A stretch of 64,000 nucleotides of DNA from Lusitaniella coriacea LEGE 07157 (GTDB taxonomy: Bacteria; Cyanobacteriota; Cyanobacteriia; Cyanobacteriales; Spirulinaceae). Below, in pieces: positions 16,238 through 25,175 of the stretch. The stretch is taken from contig NZ_JADEWZ010000020.1 of assembly GCF_015207425.1 (NCBI RefSeq), positions 38,755-102,754 on the forward strand, given 5' to 3'. Under the pieces are notes generated by a model, which was given only the letters and a program-made list of their open reading frames with translations, was not told the DNA's origin and did no database searches. The first letter of the stretch is position 1; each line of letters starts with the position of its first letter. Made by a program: the position numbers and the translations under genes.

Positions 16238-17050
16238 TTAGGTGCGACAGTGACCTTCGCCGACATGACCTAAACTGTCAAGGGCGTTTTCGAGTAATTG
16301 ATAGGTTGCAGGGTCTAGTTGGGTTTGCAAGGTTGTGAGTTCGGCATTAAGCGTACCGTCTTTGGCTAAGGCGGCAAAAGGCTCAAAACCCACCGCTTCT
16401 GAGTTGGGACTCTCCTCTAGGGGAACGTCTGCATCTCCAAAGAGATGGTCGAAGTGAAAGGTGATTTCAACTTCACCGTCTTGGGATTCGCTCACAACAC
16501 CTTTTCGTTGGTCGCCAACGTATTGACCGCAGGTGTAGACAATTTTGGGGTCAAACTTGAGGGTGAATTGAATGATTTTTTCACTCTTTGTGGCTTGACC
16601 TTCCAGGATAATCGATCGCGCGCTCTCCCCTTTCTCCGGTTCCAATTCCCACGTCAGTGCGTTATACATTCCCAAAGGAACCTCGGTCTGTGCCACAACA
16701 ATCGGTTCGGCATCCTCGTCTCCTGCTGCTAAATCCACTGTTTTAGCTTCGTTTAAAAGGGTTACGCTCTCCTGCGCTTTGATTGCACCTGCCTCCTCTG
16801 GGTTGAAGGGCGGCTCGGTCTGGTAGGCTTGAATATTAGCAACAGTGACAATCGCACGATCGAAGACTATTTTCCAGCCATCCTTTGTCGTAAAACCTTG
16901 ACGGATAAAATCTTCTCCGTTTGCCACTAAACTTAGAGAACCGCGATCGGTTGAGTTTCCATCCGTTGTACTCGGAACAGTGCAGCCAAAACCAATTGAA
17001 AGTAAAAGAGTTGCACTTGCGAAGAATCCAATTTGTTTTTGCTTTAACAT
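16238..17050 (-). CDS. DUF4382-type lipoprotein, probable metal-uptake accessory, 270 aa
   Basis: The signal sequence ends in a lipobox (IGFGC, acylated cysteine at residue 23), so the mature protein is membrane-anchored in the periplasm. The body is beta-rich with FTLKFDPKIVYTCG and EITFHFDHLFGDADV. The extreme C-terminus, HVGEGHC, has two histidines and a cysteine suited to metal binding. It is the first gene of the leftward nickel/cobalt cluster, 70 bp before the NikL-like gene. DUF4382 has no settled function; a capture role is inferred from position and the His/Cys tail. Confidence 0.7.
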   Translation of the reverse strand: MLKQKQIGFFASATLLLSIGFGCTVPSTTDGNSTDRGSLSLVANGEDFIRQGFTTKDGWKIVFDRAIVTVANIQAYQTEPPFNPEEAGAIKAQESVTLLNEAKTVDLAAGDEDAEPIVVAQTEVPLGMYNALTWELEPEKGESARSIILEGQATKSEKIIQFTLKFDPKIVYTCGQYVGDQRKGVVSESQDGEVEITFHFDHLFGDADVPLEESPNSEAVGFEPFAALAKDGTLNAELTTLQTQLDPATYQLLENALDSLGHVGEGHCRT

Positions 17051-17112
17051 TCGTATTTGATGACAGCGAAATTGAGAATGAATGATCGACTAATCTCAGT
17101 GTTCGGATTCTG

Positions 17113-17140
17113 TTGACAATTATCAATCCCCCCCTAGGGG
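17113..17140. promoter_or_regulatory. Twin palindromes in the divergent promoter of the metal-uptake operon and the ferritin-like gene
   Basis: TTGACAATTATCAA (17113-17126, one mismatch from a perfect palindrome) is followed directly by CCCCCCCTAGGGG (17128-17140, core CCCCTAGGGG). G/C-tract inverted repeats of this kind are typical operators of CsoR/RcnR/InrS-family nickel/cobalt repressors, and AT-rich TGA-N-TCA palindromes resemble Fur-superfamily boxes. On the minus strand TTGATA inside the first palindrome could serve as a -35 element. No matching regulator gene is in the window. Confidence 0.45.
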
Positions 17141-17254
17141 TATTTCAGGCAAATTTTAAGGTAAAACACAGATTTCACTCTTTAGGATTAGTTGAAAAAG
17201 ATTCTCAAAAATGTTTTAATAGGAACTTTATCTCTACAGTATCGACAAGACAAT

Positions 17255-17689
17255 ATGAAAGACCTGAACCGGGACAAAACGATTGAGCTGCTCAATAAAA
17301 TCATGGAATTTGAGTTGGCTGGCGTTGTGCGCTACACCCACTACTCGCTGATGGTAACCGGGCCCAATCGGATTCCCATTGTCGATTTTTTCCAAACTCA
17401 AGCCAATGAATCTCTCACCCACGCTCAACAAGTTGGGGAAATTCTCACGGGGTTAGAGGGACATCCTAGTTTGCGCATCGCACCCATCGAGGAGACGAAC
17501 CAACACGATCTCCATGCTGTGTTAACAGAAAGCCTCAACCACGAGAAAAAAGCCTTGATTTTATACAAACAACTCCTTGATGTCGTGCAGGAGGCAAGTG
17601 TATATCTTGAGGAGTTTGCACGGGGAATGATCGGTCAGGAAGAATTGCACAATATTGAAATCAAAAAGATGTTGCGAGACTTCGTTTAA
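17255..17689 (+). CDS. Ferritin-like (bacterioferritin/Dps-type) protein, 144 aa
   Basis: A four-helix ferritin-like protein with iron-ligand patterns: E and Y in the first helix (MEFELAGVVRYTHYSLM), ExxH in the second (NESLTHAQQ), E in LNHEKKAL, and QEELHNIEI in the last helix. It would store or detoxify iron or another metal in the cytoplasm. I place the start at ATG 17255 (MKDLNRDKTIELL), where the family's first helix begins; TTG at 17192 would add a poorly conserved basic extension. It is transcribed away from the nickel/cobalt operon, with the palindromes at 17113-17140 between them. Confidence 0.8.
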   Translation: MKDLNRDKTIELLNKIMEFELAGVVRYTHYSLMVTGPNRIPIVDFFQTQANESLTHAQQVGEILTGLEGHPSLRIAPIEETNQHDLHAVLTESLNHEKKALILYKQLLDVVQEASVYLEEFARGMIGQEELHNIEIKKMLRDFV

Positions 17690-17716
17690 GACATCGTAAA
17701 GGCTCAGAACGCTTTC

Positions 17717-17737
17717 AGGGCGAGGACACCTCGCCCT
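17717..17737 (+). terminator. Perfect 9-bp hairpin after the ferritin-like gene
   Basis: AGGGCGAGG, a 3-base loop ACA, then CCTCGCCCT. It lies 27 bp past the stop. No U-run follows, so it may be an intergenic palindrome repeat acting as a weak terminator. Confidence 0.5.
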
Positions 17738-17803
17738 ATAACGATCTTACCTTCAATCTGGGGAATGCTAATCCCAGGAGTATTTACCAGTGGCGGGTTT
17801 ATC

Positions 17804-19135
17804 ATGTTTCGTTTAAGTCAGAAGGCGTTCGAGATTCTCCAGAATGAAGTCAAAAGATGCACAGAAAAAGATGATCTTACCGGTGAAGTTGCTCAAAGAA
17901 TCGTGATGAAGCGATTGGAACAACTTCGTGATAGGTTCGGGAAGCGATTAACGGAAGAAGAGTTGCGGGGAATGGTGAAAGATCTGTTTCCTCAGTTTAG
18001 CGACGAGGTTATCAAAAAGGCAGCCAAGGCGAATCGTCAGCGAGTTCCCTTGGGGACAATTTCTCTAGTGCTAGGGGGTTTAGCCGGACTCATTTGGGCA
18101 GTTAATTTGCCTTATCCCATGATTCGTCGTCCCGTGGCAAAAACCGCCCCCATTCTATTGCTTCCGAGTTACCTAAGTATGGATCGCAACTATCGAGAAG
18201 CAATTGCCCATGTGGAACAAGCAGATCGATTGGTGAACGAGGCAACCAGTTTAGCAGATTTTGAATTGGGAGAGGAGAAAGTTAAGATCGCTCAAAAAAA
18301 TTTAGATGCTCTCCCGGTTTGGTTTTTGGGCTACGAACCTCAGCGTTACTGTTCGTTTGTGAGTTGTAGTTGGCAGTTTACTCTCGATGAATTTGAAGCG
18401 GCTCGTGCTAAGGTGGGGCGCATGGAAGCGACTCTTTTCCAGGAAAAGAATGCTATGGCGCAACTGGAACAGTCGGAAGCGACGCTGGAGCAAAGCAAAC
18501 AGAATTATCAAAGTGCGGCGACTTCGGGCGAAAAACAAACTACTTTGAGTGCTTGGCAGACTTCGATTGATGAGTTGAATGCCCTTCCTCCCAATACTTT
18601 AGCGGCAAAAGTCGCTCAAAGAAAATTACAAGCCTACGAACGAGATTTTAAAGAAGTTGCGGGAGTTGTTGCTAAGGGAAATCGCAGCAATACTTTGATT
18701 AACGCGGCGAAGGGATTTGCCAATGCTGCGGCGAAAATGAGCCAAAATCCGCCCCATCCCGCAGCAACTTGGCAACAATGCGAAGAACTGTGGGGGTTTG
18801 CCATTCAGCGTTTAGAATCGGTTCCGGTAGAAGATGCTGGCTACGCGGATGCTCAAAAGTTACTGGCGACTTATCGAGCGAATTTGGCGACGATTGAAAT
18901 TCGGCGACAGGCTGAAACCGAAGCCGTACAAGCGTTGGAAATTGCACAAGGGAAAATCGAACGGCTGCTTGCTTCTGTTCCTAATGAGGATGATGTGCGC
19001 GATCGCGGTCAAATTGTAAGTCAATTTCAGGGAATTGTGAATCAGTTGAGCAAGGTACAACCCGGAACCACTGCTTACGAGGAATCACAAGTGCTTTTGC
19101 AATCGGCGAGAAATAAACTCAAGGAGTGGCAATAG
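17804..19135 (+). CDS. Membrane-anchored coiled-coil protein of unknown function, 443 aa
   Basis: The first 75 residues are a soluble helical domain (RLSQKAFEILQNEVKRC, then KRLTEEELRGMVKDLFPQFSD). One transmembrane helix follows (LGTISLVLGGLAGLIWAVNLP). The remainder is extended helical/coiled coil rich in Q, E and A, with repeated units resembling ALPxxxxxYxxAQ-L-xxY tetratricopeptide-like pairs. I do not recognise a catalytic motif. I chose ATG 17804 (MFRLSQKAF) over ATG 17765, because the extra 13 residues are atypical. Monocistronic. Similar proteins occur across filamentous cyanobacteria without known function. Confidence 0.6.
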   Translation: MFRLSQKAFEILQNEVKRCTEKDDLTGEVAQRIVMKRLEQLRDRFGKRLTEEELRGMVKDLFPQFSDEVIKKAAKANRQRVPLGTISLVLGGLAGLIWAVNLPYPMIRRPVAKTAPILLLPSYLSMDRNYREAIAHVEQADRLVNEATSLADFELGEEKVKIAQKNLDALPVWFLGYEPQRYCSFVSCSWQFTLDEFEAARAKVGRMEATLFQEKNAMAQLEQSEATLEQSKQNYQSAATSGEKQTTLSAWQTSIDELNALPPNTLAAKVAQRKLQAYERDFKEVAGVVAKGNRSNTLINAAKGFANAAAKMSQNPPHPAATWQQCEELWGFAIQRLESVPVEDAGYADAQKLLATYRANLATIEIRRQAETEAVQALEIAQGKIERLLASVPNEDDVRDRGQIVSQFQGIVNQLSKVQPGTTAYEESQVLLQSARNKLKEWQ

Positions 19136-19189
19136 TCAATTAACCTCAAATCATTCAAATTGCCCATCATAAAAATTCACCGCATCGAC

Positions 19190-19290
19190 CTGTCATATCA
19201 AATCCTCTTAATTGCTCATCGTAAAAACTGCGACCTGTCACCAAACTCCCCCTGCTTCTTCTCGCCGCGTCACCGTGTCACCGTGTCACT
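19190..19290. repeat. Partial copy of the dispersed repeat, right-hand part
   Basis: The segment reading CATATCAAATCCTC, TTGCTCATCGTAAAAACT and then a GTCACCGTGTCACC microrepeat matches the reverse complement of 26660-26745 (ATCAAATCC, CCCATTGTAAAAACT, then GTGTCTCCGTATCTCC). It lies between the coiled-coil gene and the DUF192 gene, in an otherwise gene-free 260-bp gap. Confidence 0.5.
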
Positions 19291-19398
19291 CTTCACCGAG
19301 GGCATTCAAACAGATTTTATATGAGTGCGCGATCGCGCGGGTGGAACTTTTAACCTTGCGCGTTAATGTGTACTCAAACCTTCCAATCGATTGAGTTT

Positions 19399-19908
19399 AT
19401 GATATTTCGTCTCATTCCTTTTACGATCGCGCTCTGTGTTTTTGGATTAGGCTGTTCCGCTAGCGAATTAAACGATACATCCTCCGAATCCCCAACACCC
19501 CAAGAGACAGTCGCAGCAAAACAAGGACAAATGTTACCCATTGACGCGATCGCGATTCTTGGCGGCGAGGAAATCGAACTTGAAGTCACCCGCACCCCCG
19601 AACAACAGGCATTAGGGTTGATGTTCCGAGAGAACTTACCCGACAATCGGGGAATGCTCTTTAGTTTCGATCCCCCCCAGGAAGTCAACTTTTGGATGAT
19701 GAACGTCAAAATTTCCCTGGATATGGTTTTCCTGCGAGAGGGGAAAATTGTCGCGATCGCGCGGGACGTTCCCCCCTGTAAAAGCGAACCCTGTCCCACC
19801 TACGGGCCTCCCCAACCCATCGATCGCGTCATCGAACTGCGCGGCGGACGAGCAGAAGAATTGGGACTGGGTGAAGGGGATTCTGTTGTCATCGATTTTA
19901 AACATTGA
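19399..19908 (+). CDS. DUF192 lipoprotein, 169 aa
   Basis: Starting at ATG 19399 (MIFRLIPFTIALCVFGLGC) the protein has a lipoprotein signal with the lipobox FGLGC. The DUF192 domain follows: EVTRTPEQQALGLMFRENLPDNRGMLF, FWMMNVKISLDMVFL and DVPPCKSEPCPTYG are the family blocks. The upstream ATG at 19366 would bury the signal peptide and is unlikely. DUF192 proteins are widespread, periplasmic or membrane-linked, and functionally uncharacterised. It stands 81 bp before fbp. Confidence 0.82.
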   Translation: MIFRLIPFTIALCVFGLGCSASELNDTSSESPTPQETVAAKQGQMLPIDAIAILGGEEIELEVTRTPEQQALGLMFRENLPDNRGMLFSFDPPQEVNFWMMNVKISLDMVFLREGKIVAIARDVPPCKSEPCPTYGPPQPIDRVIELRGGRAEELGLGEGDSVVIDFKH

Positions 19909-19989
19909 CCTAAAATAGTCAATAGAGAAAATCTACGATTGATTTTCTTATCGTCCGCGATCGCGCCTTCTCTAGGGAGGATGAACATC

Positions 19990-21054
19990 ATGGCAACTGT
20001 AGAGCAGTCCGAAATAAACGAACACGCTTTAGATCGAGATTGCACCACCCTATCCCGTCACGTCCTCCAGCAATTCCCCAGCTTTACCCCCGAAGCCCAA
20101 GACATTAGCGCCATTATGAGCCGTCTTGCCCTCGCCGGAAAGCTAATTGCTCGACGCTTGAGTCGTGCCGGACTCATGGACAACGCCTTGGGGTTTACCG
20201 GAGAAGTCAACGTTCAAGGGGAATCCGTCAAAAAGATGGATATTTACGCCAACGACGTTTTCATCTCCGTCTTCAAGCAAAGCGGTTTAGTGTGCCGCCT
20301 TGCCTCCGAAGAAATGGAAAAACTCTACTACATCCCAGAAAATTGCCCCATCGGGCGCTATACCTTGCTCTACGACCCTATTGATGGCTCGTCTAACGTA
20401 GACATTAATCTCAATGTGGGTTCCATCTTTTCCATCCGCCAACAGGTGGGGAACGACCTCGACGGCACCGCTCAAGACTTGCTGCAAACCGGGGGACGCG
20501 AGCAAATTGCAGCCGGATACATTCTCTATGGTCCCAGCACGGTTCTGGTTTATTCGATCGGAAATGGCGTTCACTCCTTCATTCTTGACCCCAGTTTGGG
20601 AGAATTTATCCTAGCAGAAGAAAATATTAAAGTCCCCAATCGCGGCGCAGTCTATAGCATGAATGAAGGCAACTTCTGGCAGTGGGATCGATCCATTCGA
20701 GACTACATTCGTTACGTCCATCGCCACGAAGGTTACACCGCACGCTATAGCGGCGCGCTCGTTGGCGATTTTCACCGTATTCTCTTGCAAGGAGGAGTCT
20801 TTATCTATCCCGGAACCCTCAAGAAACCCGAAGGAAAATTGCGCCTTCTTTATGAAACCGCACCTCTGGGGTTTTTAATCGAACAAGCTGGGGGATGGGC
20901 AAGTACCGGAGAGCAAGCTATTTTGGATGTTATCCCCGACAAACTCCACGCACGAACGCCCTTAATTATTGGCTCGACAGAGGATGTCAAATTAGTGGAG
21001 TCTTTTATTCAAGAGCTAGCCAGAGAGCAAGCAGAAGAAAACGATGAATGGTAG
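19990..21054 (+). CDS. fbp: Class I fructose-1,6-bisphosphatase, 354 aa
   Basis: Hydrolyses fructose-1,6-bisphosphate in gluconeogenesis and sugar-phosphate recycling. Seen: the metal/phosphate site [13 protein letters not shown] with the upstream ASEEMEK glutamates, and the substrate-binding block [17 protein letters not shown] followed by the active-site glutamate region near [23 protein letters not shown] at 19975-19980 is nine bases before ATG 19990 (MATVEQSE), which decides the start; ATGs at 19939 and 19981 are too early. It is followed by tal after 61 bp, as in cyanobacterial oxidative-pentose-phosphate clusters. Confidence 0.93.
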   Translation: MATVEQSEINEHALDRDCTTLSRHVLQQFPSFTPEAQDISAIMSRLALAGKLIARRLSRAGLMDNALGFTGEVNVQGESVKKMDIYANDVFISVFKQSGLVCRLASEEMEKLYYIPENCPIGRYTLLYDPIDGSSNVDINLNVGSIFSIRQQVGNDLDGTAQDLLQTGGREQIAAGYILYGPSTVLVYSIGNGVHSFILDPSLGEFILAEENIKVPNRGAVYSMNEGNFWQWDRSIRDYIRYVHRHEGYTARYSGALVGDFHRILLQGGVFIYPGTLKKPEGKLRLLYETAPLGFLIEQAGGWASTGEQAILDVIPDKLHARTPLIIGSTEDVKLVESFIQELAREQAEENDEW

Positions 21055-21115
21055 GTAAAAGGCGCTTTTTACCTGATACGAACGACTAAAAATTACTGAA
21101 GGAGTAACATTAAAA

Positions 21116-22261
21116 ATGGTTGCAGCGAATCCTATTTTCCAGATCGAGCAAGAATACGGTCAAAGCATCTGGATGGATAACTTGAGCCGAGATATTATCA
21201 AATCCGGCGAACTGAAACAACTCATCGAATCGCGCGGGATTCACGGGATTACCTCTAACCCCGCAATTTTTGAAAAAGCGATCGCGGGCAATCAAATTTA
21301 CGACGCGGATATTGAAGCGAGGATTGCAGAAGAGAAATCCGTAGAAGAAATTTATGAATCCCTCGTTTTTGACGATATTCGCCGCGCCTGCGATATTTTT
21401 AGGCCCGTTTACGAACAAACTGAAGGCTTAGATGGCTACGTGAGTATTGAAGTTCCGCCTACCATTGCCAAGGATACCGAAAGCACGATTCGCGAAGCTC
21501 GGCGCTACTTTGCCGCCATTGGGCGCGACAATGTGATGATTAAAATTCCCGGCACTCCCGAAGGACTTCCCGCAGTGGAAGCTGCGATCGCGGATGGAAT
21601 TAATGTTAATGTCACCTTGTTATTCTCCGTTGAAAGTTACGTGGAAACTGCCTGGGCGTACATCCGAGGCTTAGAGGCACGCGCCGCGAAAGAAGAAAAG
21701 ATCGACACCATCTCCTCCGTCGCCAGCTTCTTCCTCAGCCGCATCGACAGTAACATCGACAATCGCCTCGATGCCAAACTCGAAGGCGCAACCCCAGAAG
21801 CTGCAAGCAAACTCAAAGCCCTCAAAGGCAAAATCGCGATCGCCAACGCCAAAATCGCCTACCAAAAATACAAAGAAATCTTCAGCAGCGATCGCTGGCA
21901 AGCCCTCGCCGCCAAAGGAGCCAAACCCCAGCGCCTCCTCTGGGCGAGTACCAGCACAAAAAACCCCGACTACAGCGATGTCATGTACGTTGACCAACTT
22001 GTCGGAACAGACACCGTAAACACCCTTCCCCCAGCCACAATCGAAGCCTGTGCCGATCACTGCGATCCTGCCAATCGCATTGAAAGCAATGTCGAAGATG
22101 CTCGCCGCGAAATTGAAATGCTCAAAGACCCCGATGTGAACATCGACCTCGATGAAGTGATGAACGAACTTCTTGATGAAGGCATCGACAAATTCGTTAA
22201 ACCCTTCGAGTCTCTCATCTCCTCCCTAGAATCTAAAGTCAAACAACTCGCTACCGTTTAG
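21116..22261 (+). CDS. tal: Transaldolase, 381 aa
   Basis: Transfers a dihydroxyacetone unit between sugar phosphates in the pentose-phosphate pathway. Seen: the N-terminal SIWMDNLSRDIIKSGELK and the HGITSNPAIFEKAI motif, the Schiff-base lysine in NVMIKIPGTPEG, and the C-terminal TINLD-type end replaced by DVNIDLDEVMNELLDEGIDKF, as in the long transaldolase class. AAGGAG lies upstream with a 12-base spacer. It forms a pair with fbp. The usual next genes, zwf and opcA, do not follow; a metallophosphoesterase does. Confidence 0.93.
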   Translation: MVAANPIFQIEQEYGQSIWMDNLSRDIIKSGELKQLIESRGIHGITSNPAIFEKAIAGNQIYDADIEARIAEEKSVEEIYESLVFDDIRRACDIFRPVYEQTEGLDGYVSIEVPPTIAKDTESTIREARRYFAAIGRDNVMIKIPGTPEGLPAVEAAIADGINVNVTLLFSVESYVETAWAYIRGLEARAAKEEKIDTISSVASFFLSRIDSNIDNRLDAKLEGATPEAASKLKALKGKIAIANAKIAYQKYKEIFSSDRWQALAAKGAKPQRLLWASTSTKNPDYSDVMYVDQLVGTDTVNTLPPATIEACADHCDPANRIESNVEDARREIEMLKDPDVNIDLDEVMNELLDEGIDKFVKPFESLISSLESKVKQLATV

Positions 22262-22368
22262 CGTCCCCTTACTGGGGTGTTTTGGGAAAATGGGGATAGA
22301 GAGAGATTTTTCGCGATCGATAATTATCCCCTATTCCCATCCAAGAAACGCAACTTTTCCGTTTTGCA

Positions 22369-24108
22369 ATGCTCGGATCTTGGCGCGCGATCGGTTTGGT
22401 ATTTTTGTCTTTTCTTGTGGTTTTGCTCCTTCGACCGCAGCAATTTATGATGAGTGTTCCTAATTCCAATTTACGCCTGTTGAGCGATCCATTTCTCCAA
22501 TTGCCCCAGGAAACTTCCGTGCGAGTGGTGTGGTTTACGGAGTTTGCGGGAACCGAGCATTTCGTAAGGTATGGGGAGCGTTTGGAGGAGCGCGCGATCG
22601 CGCGCTCAACCCAGTTAACCCGCATTCGGGAAGACCAGAACTCCAAAATCGAACGAATTCCCAAAACCCCAATTCAACGGGATATCTGGCGACACGAAGC
22701 GATTGTTGAGGGGTTATCTCGACGAGTGCCGTATCAAGCAATTAGCGTGGGGGAAAAAGGGGAAGAAATTACTAGCGATCGATTCACCCTTGCGCCGCTT
22801 CCCCAACTCGGAACACCTTTAAAAATCTTACTAACCTCCGACCATCAATTAATGCCCATGACCCCCACCAATCTCCAGAAAGTGGTAGAAACGGTGGGAC
22901 GAGTGGATGCAGTATTTTTGGCAGGAGATTTGGTCAATATACCCGATCGCGCGTCGGAATGGTTCGATGACAATCGCGGTGGCGCATTTTTCCCCAGCCT
23001 ACAAGGTCGTGCGACCTACAAACTGAATCAAACAGTTTATCGCGGTGGAGAATTGATTCAACACGCTCCCCTTTATACCGCGATCGGCAACCACGAAGTC
23101 ATGGGGAAATATTCCCAAGAGAAGGAATTGAACGCCCAATTCGATCGTCCCCTACCCCGAACAGTTGCGCAACGCCTTTATCAAGAAGCCGCACAACAAA
23201 TCAACCCCCAAAACGACACCAAAATCAAAGCAGAATGGATTAAAAATCACTCCTTTAACACCGACACCTACGAAGAACTTTTCACCTTACCCGAAAGTCC
23301 CTCTGGCGGCGAAAAATACTACGCCGTCACGTTTGGGGATATTCGTCTCGTGGTTTTATTTGCCACCAACATCTGGCGATCTCCTACCCTAGATACCACA
23401 AAAATGAGTCGCTATCGAGAACCAGATCGCTTGCTAGATCGTCCTGAAGAGTGGGGATACGGGCAGCATATCTTTGAACCTATCGCCCAAGGAAGTCCTC
23501 AGTATCAATGGTTGGAAACCGAACTCAACAGCCCTGAATTTCAGCAGGCGAAATACAAAATGGTGATGTTTCACCATCCACCTCACAGTTTGGGAGACAA
23601 TATCGTTCCGGCATATACCAATCCGGTTCCCGTCATCCAATCCATAGAAGGGAAAGTGCAATCGGTACGCTACGAATACCCTTTAAACAAGGATTATTTG
23701 ATTCGAGATATCGAACCCTTGTTCGACAAGGCAGGGGTGCAATTGGTTTATTTCGGTCATTCTCACCTCTGGAATCGCTTCACCAACGAGCAAGGCGTTC
23801 ATTTCCTGGAATCATCGAATGTGGGCAATACCTACGGAGCATATTGGGGGAATAAACAACGTTTTGTGCCGGAGGGGTATCGAGAAATTTACGCCGCGAC
23901 AGGCGATCCCAATGGCTTAGAACCCGTCGTCCCGACCCTTGACCCCTTAAAAGACGAAAATGCGGAATCGTTGCCTTATATCGCCAGTAACGAAATTTCC
24001 GTTTTTAGCATCTTGGAAACGGAGACGGGAACTGTCAGCAGCTACCGCTTCGATACCCAAAACCCCCAATCCCCGGTGGTTAAATTTGATGCGTTTGAGC
24101 TGAAATAA
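22369..24108 (+). CDS. Calcineurin-like metallophosphoesterase, exported or membrane-anchored, 579 aa
   Basis: An N-terminal hydrophobic helix (GLVFLSFLVVLLL) targets it outside the cytoplasm. Residues 35-145 look like the fibronectin-like N-domain of purple-acid-phosphatase relatives (SVRVVWFTEF). The dimetal core is complete: TSDHQ, AGDLVN, GNHE, a double histidine in MFHHPPHS, and GHSH. This indicates a phosphatase or phosphodiesterase acting in the periplasm, possibly for phosphate scavenging; the substrate is not readable from sequence. It starts 107 bp after tal and is probably an independent unit. Confidence 0.83.
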   Translation: MLGSWRAIGLVFLSFLVVLLLRPQQFMMSVPNSNLRLLSDPFLQLPQETSVRVVWFTEFAGTEHFVRYGERLEERAIARSTQLTRIREDQNSKIERIPKTPIQRDIWRHEAIVEGLSRRVPYQAISVGEKGEEITSDRFTLAPLPQLGTPLKILLTSDHQLMPMTPTNLQKVVETVGRVDAVFLAGDLVNIPDRASEWFDDNRGGAFFPSLQGRATYKLNQTVYRGGELIQHAPLYTAIGNHEVMGKYSQEKELNAQFDRPLPRTVAQRLYQEAAQQINPQNDTKIKAEWIKNHSFNTDTYEELFTLPESPSGGEKYYAVTFGDIRLVVLFATNIWRSPTLDTTKMSRYREPDRLLDRPEEWGYGQHIFEPIAQGSPQYQWLETELNSPEFQQAKYKMVMFHHPPHSLGDNIVPAYTNPVPVIQSIEGKVQSVRYEYPLNKDYLIRDIEPLFDKAGVQLVYFGHSHLWNRFTNEQGVHFLESSNVGNTYGAYWGNKQRFVPEGYREIYAATGDPNGLEPVVPTLDPLKDENAESLPYIASNEISVFSILETETGTVSSYRFDTQNPQSPVVKFDAFELK

Positions 24109-24163
24109 TACAATCTGCACTAAAGCCCGTAGAGGTTATCGTTCAATGACACTGACTGAAGAC

Positions 24164-24182
24164 GGTTGGGCCTTGCCCAACC
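24164..24182 (+). terminator. Hairpin downstream of the metallophosphoesterase
   Basis: GGTTGGGC, loop CTT, GCCCAACC: a perfect 8-bp stem 55 bp after the stop codon. No strong T-run follows. Stems of this type recur between cyanobacterial genes. Confidence 0.45.
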
Positions 24183-24255
24183 TAAGAAATATCAGGTCTT
24201 TCAGGCATTTTCAAAGACTTACAGCAATAGAAAGATGAGTGAGAAAACTTATCCT

Positions 24256-24274
24256 GGGCGAATGCAATTCGCCC
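24256..24274. repeat. GGGCGAA palindrome between convergent genes
   Basis: GGGCGAA, loop TGCAA or so, TTCGCCC. This lies between the rightward metallophosphoesterase and the leftward Uma2 gene and could terminate either transcript. The same GGGCGAAT-type palindrome is a common intergenic repeat in cyanobacteria. Confidence 0.45.
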
Positions 24275-24330
24275 CTACTAAAGATATGTCCTAATAGAGA
24301 TAGCGACTGCTATATTTCAGCGCCATTCGG

Positions 24331-25116
24331 CTATAGTTGCTGAGGGTCGATTCCCAGCTCACGTAGCTTTGCAGCTAGGAGATCGGCTCTATTTTTCTCC
24401 TGCTCGGCGCGTTGTTGTGCCTGCTCGGCGCGTTGGCGCTCCTGTTCTGCACGCTGACGTTCCTGTTTTGTTTGCTCGCTGCTCCACAACAATAAATTCC
24501 CATCCCCATCCCACCAACGCAACCAATTAATTGTTTGTGCTAAACGTTCTCCATGCCAAATTCCCAAGAACAGTTCCAGTTCCTCAATCCAATATCGTCC
24601 GTTGGAATCGGGTGCTTGAAGCTGATAGCGATTCTCTTGTAAGGAACGAACCTCTAAACTCAACTCGTAAGGATCGTAGGTGACGTAGGTGGGGACTTTG
24701 AGGATTTGTTCGTAGTAGTAGAGTTTTCCGTAGGGTGGGGTTGCGCGGATGGAGAGTTCGCCTCCTTCGGTTTCCGAGAGAAATTCCATCACCACTGCGA
24801 TAGGTTCGCCTTCGAGATTGGGGGTGTAGCTGCGGCGAATTGCGCCCTCAGCAATGGGTTTAACCTGGGGAACATAAAACCAATCTGGCGCTTTGATGAC
24901 CAGTTTTTTGTTCACCGTAGCAACAAATCCAAAATTAGACCCCATCAACATTTGGGGTTGGGTACGATTCGCCGCTCCTAGAGCATCGGTGAGAGCAGCA
25001 GCCAGCCAAGGTTGTTGAATATTTTCCACGGGGTCATCGGGTAAGACGTAATGGGGGGGAAGTGCGTCCCAGGTGACCGCGAGTTGGGTTTTGGGAGATG
25101 GAAGTTGAGCAACCAT
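24331..25116 (-). CDS. Uma2-family (DUF820) putative PD-(D/E)XK nuclease with coiled-coil tail, 261 aa
   Basis: The restriction-endonuclease-like core shows IKAPDWFYVP and IAVVMEFLSE as the D...E part of the fold, and the conserved LKVPTYVTYDPYELSLEVRSL. The C-terminus is a heptad coiled coil of repeated QERQRAEQ units, encoded by near-identical 21-bp repeats (about 24395-24480). I place the start at ATG 25116 (MVAQLPSPKTQ), the usual start of the family; ATG 25149 is possible. Uma2 proteins are hugely expanded in cyanobacteria and their function is unsettled. Confidence 0.82.
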   Translation of the reverse strand: MVAQLPSPKTQLAVTWDALPPHYVLPDDPVENIQQPWLAAALTDALGAANRTQPQMLMGSNFGFVATVNKKLVIKAPDWFYVPQVKPIAEGAIRRSYTPNLEGEPIAVVMEFLSETEGGELSIRATPPYGKLYYYEQILKVPTYVTYDPYELSLEVRSLQENRYQLQAPDSNGRYWIEELELFLGIWHGERLAQTINWLRWWDGDGNLLLWSSEQTKQERQRAEQERQRAEQAQQRAEQEKNRADLLAAKLRELGIDPQQL

Positions 25117-25175
25117 ATTTATGAGGGCTTCGGTCAAAGGATAGTTCAATTATACCGATCGCGCGATCGCCATTT

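Noticed and set aside
14998..17192. Cobalamin or nickel riboswitch upstream of the CbiM operon
   Set aside because: Only about 140 bp separate the divergent genes and I find no B12-box-like or NiCo-type conserved core; the palindromes look like protein operators.
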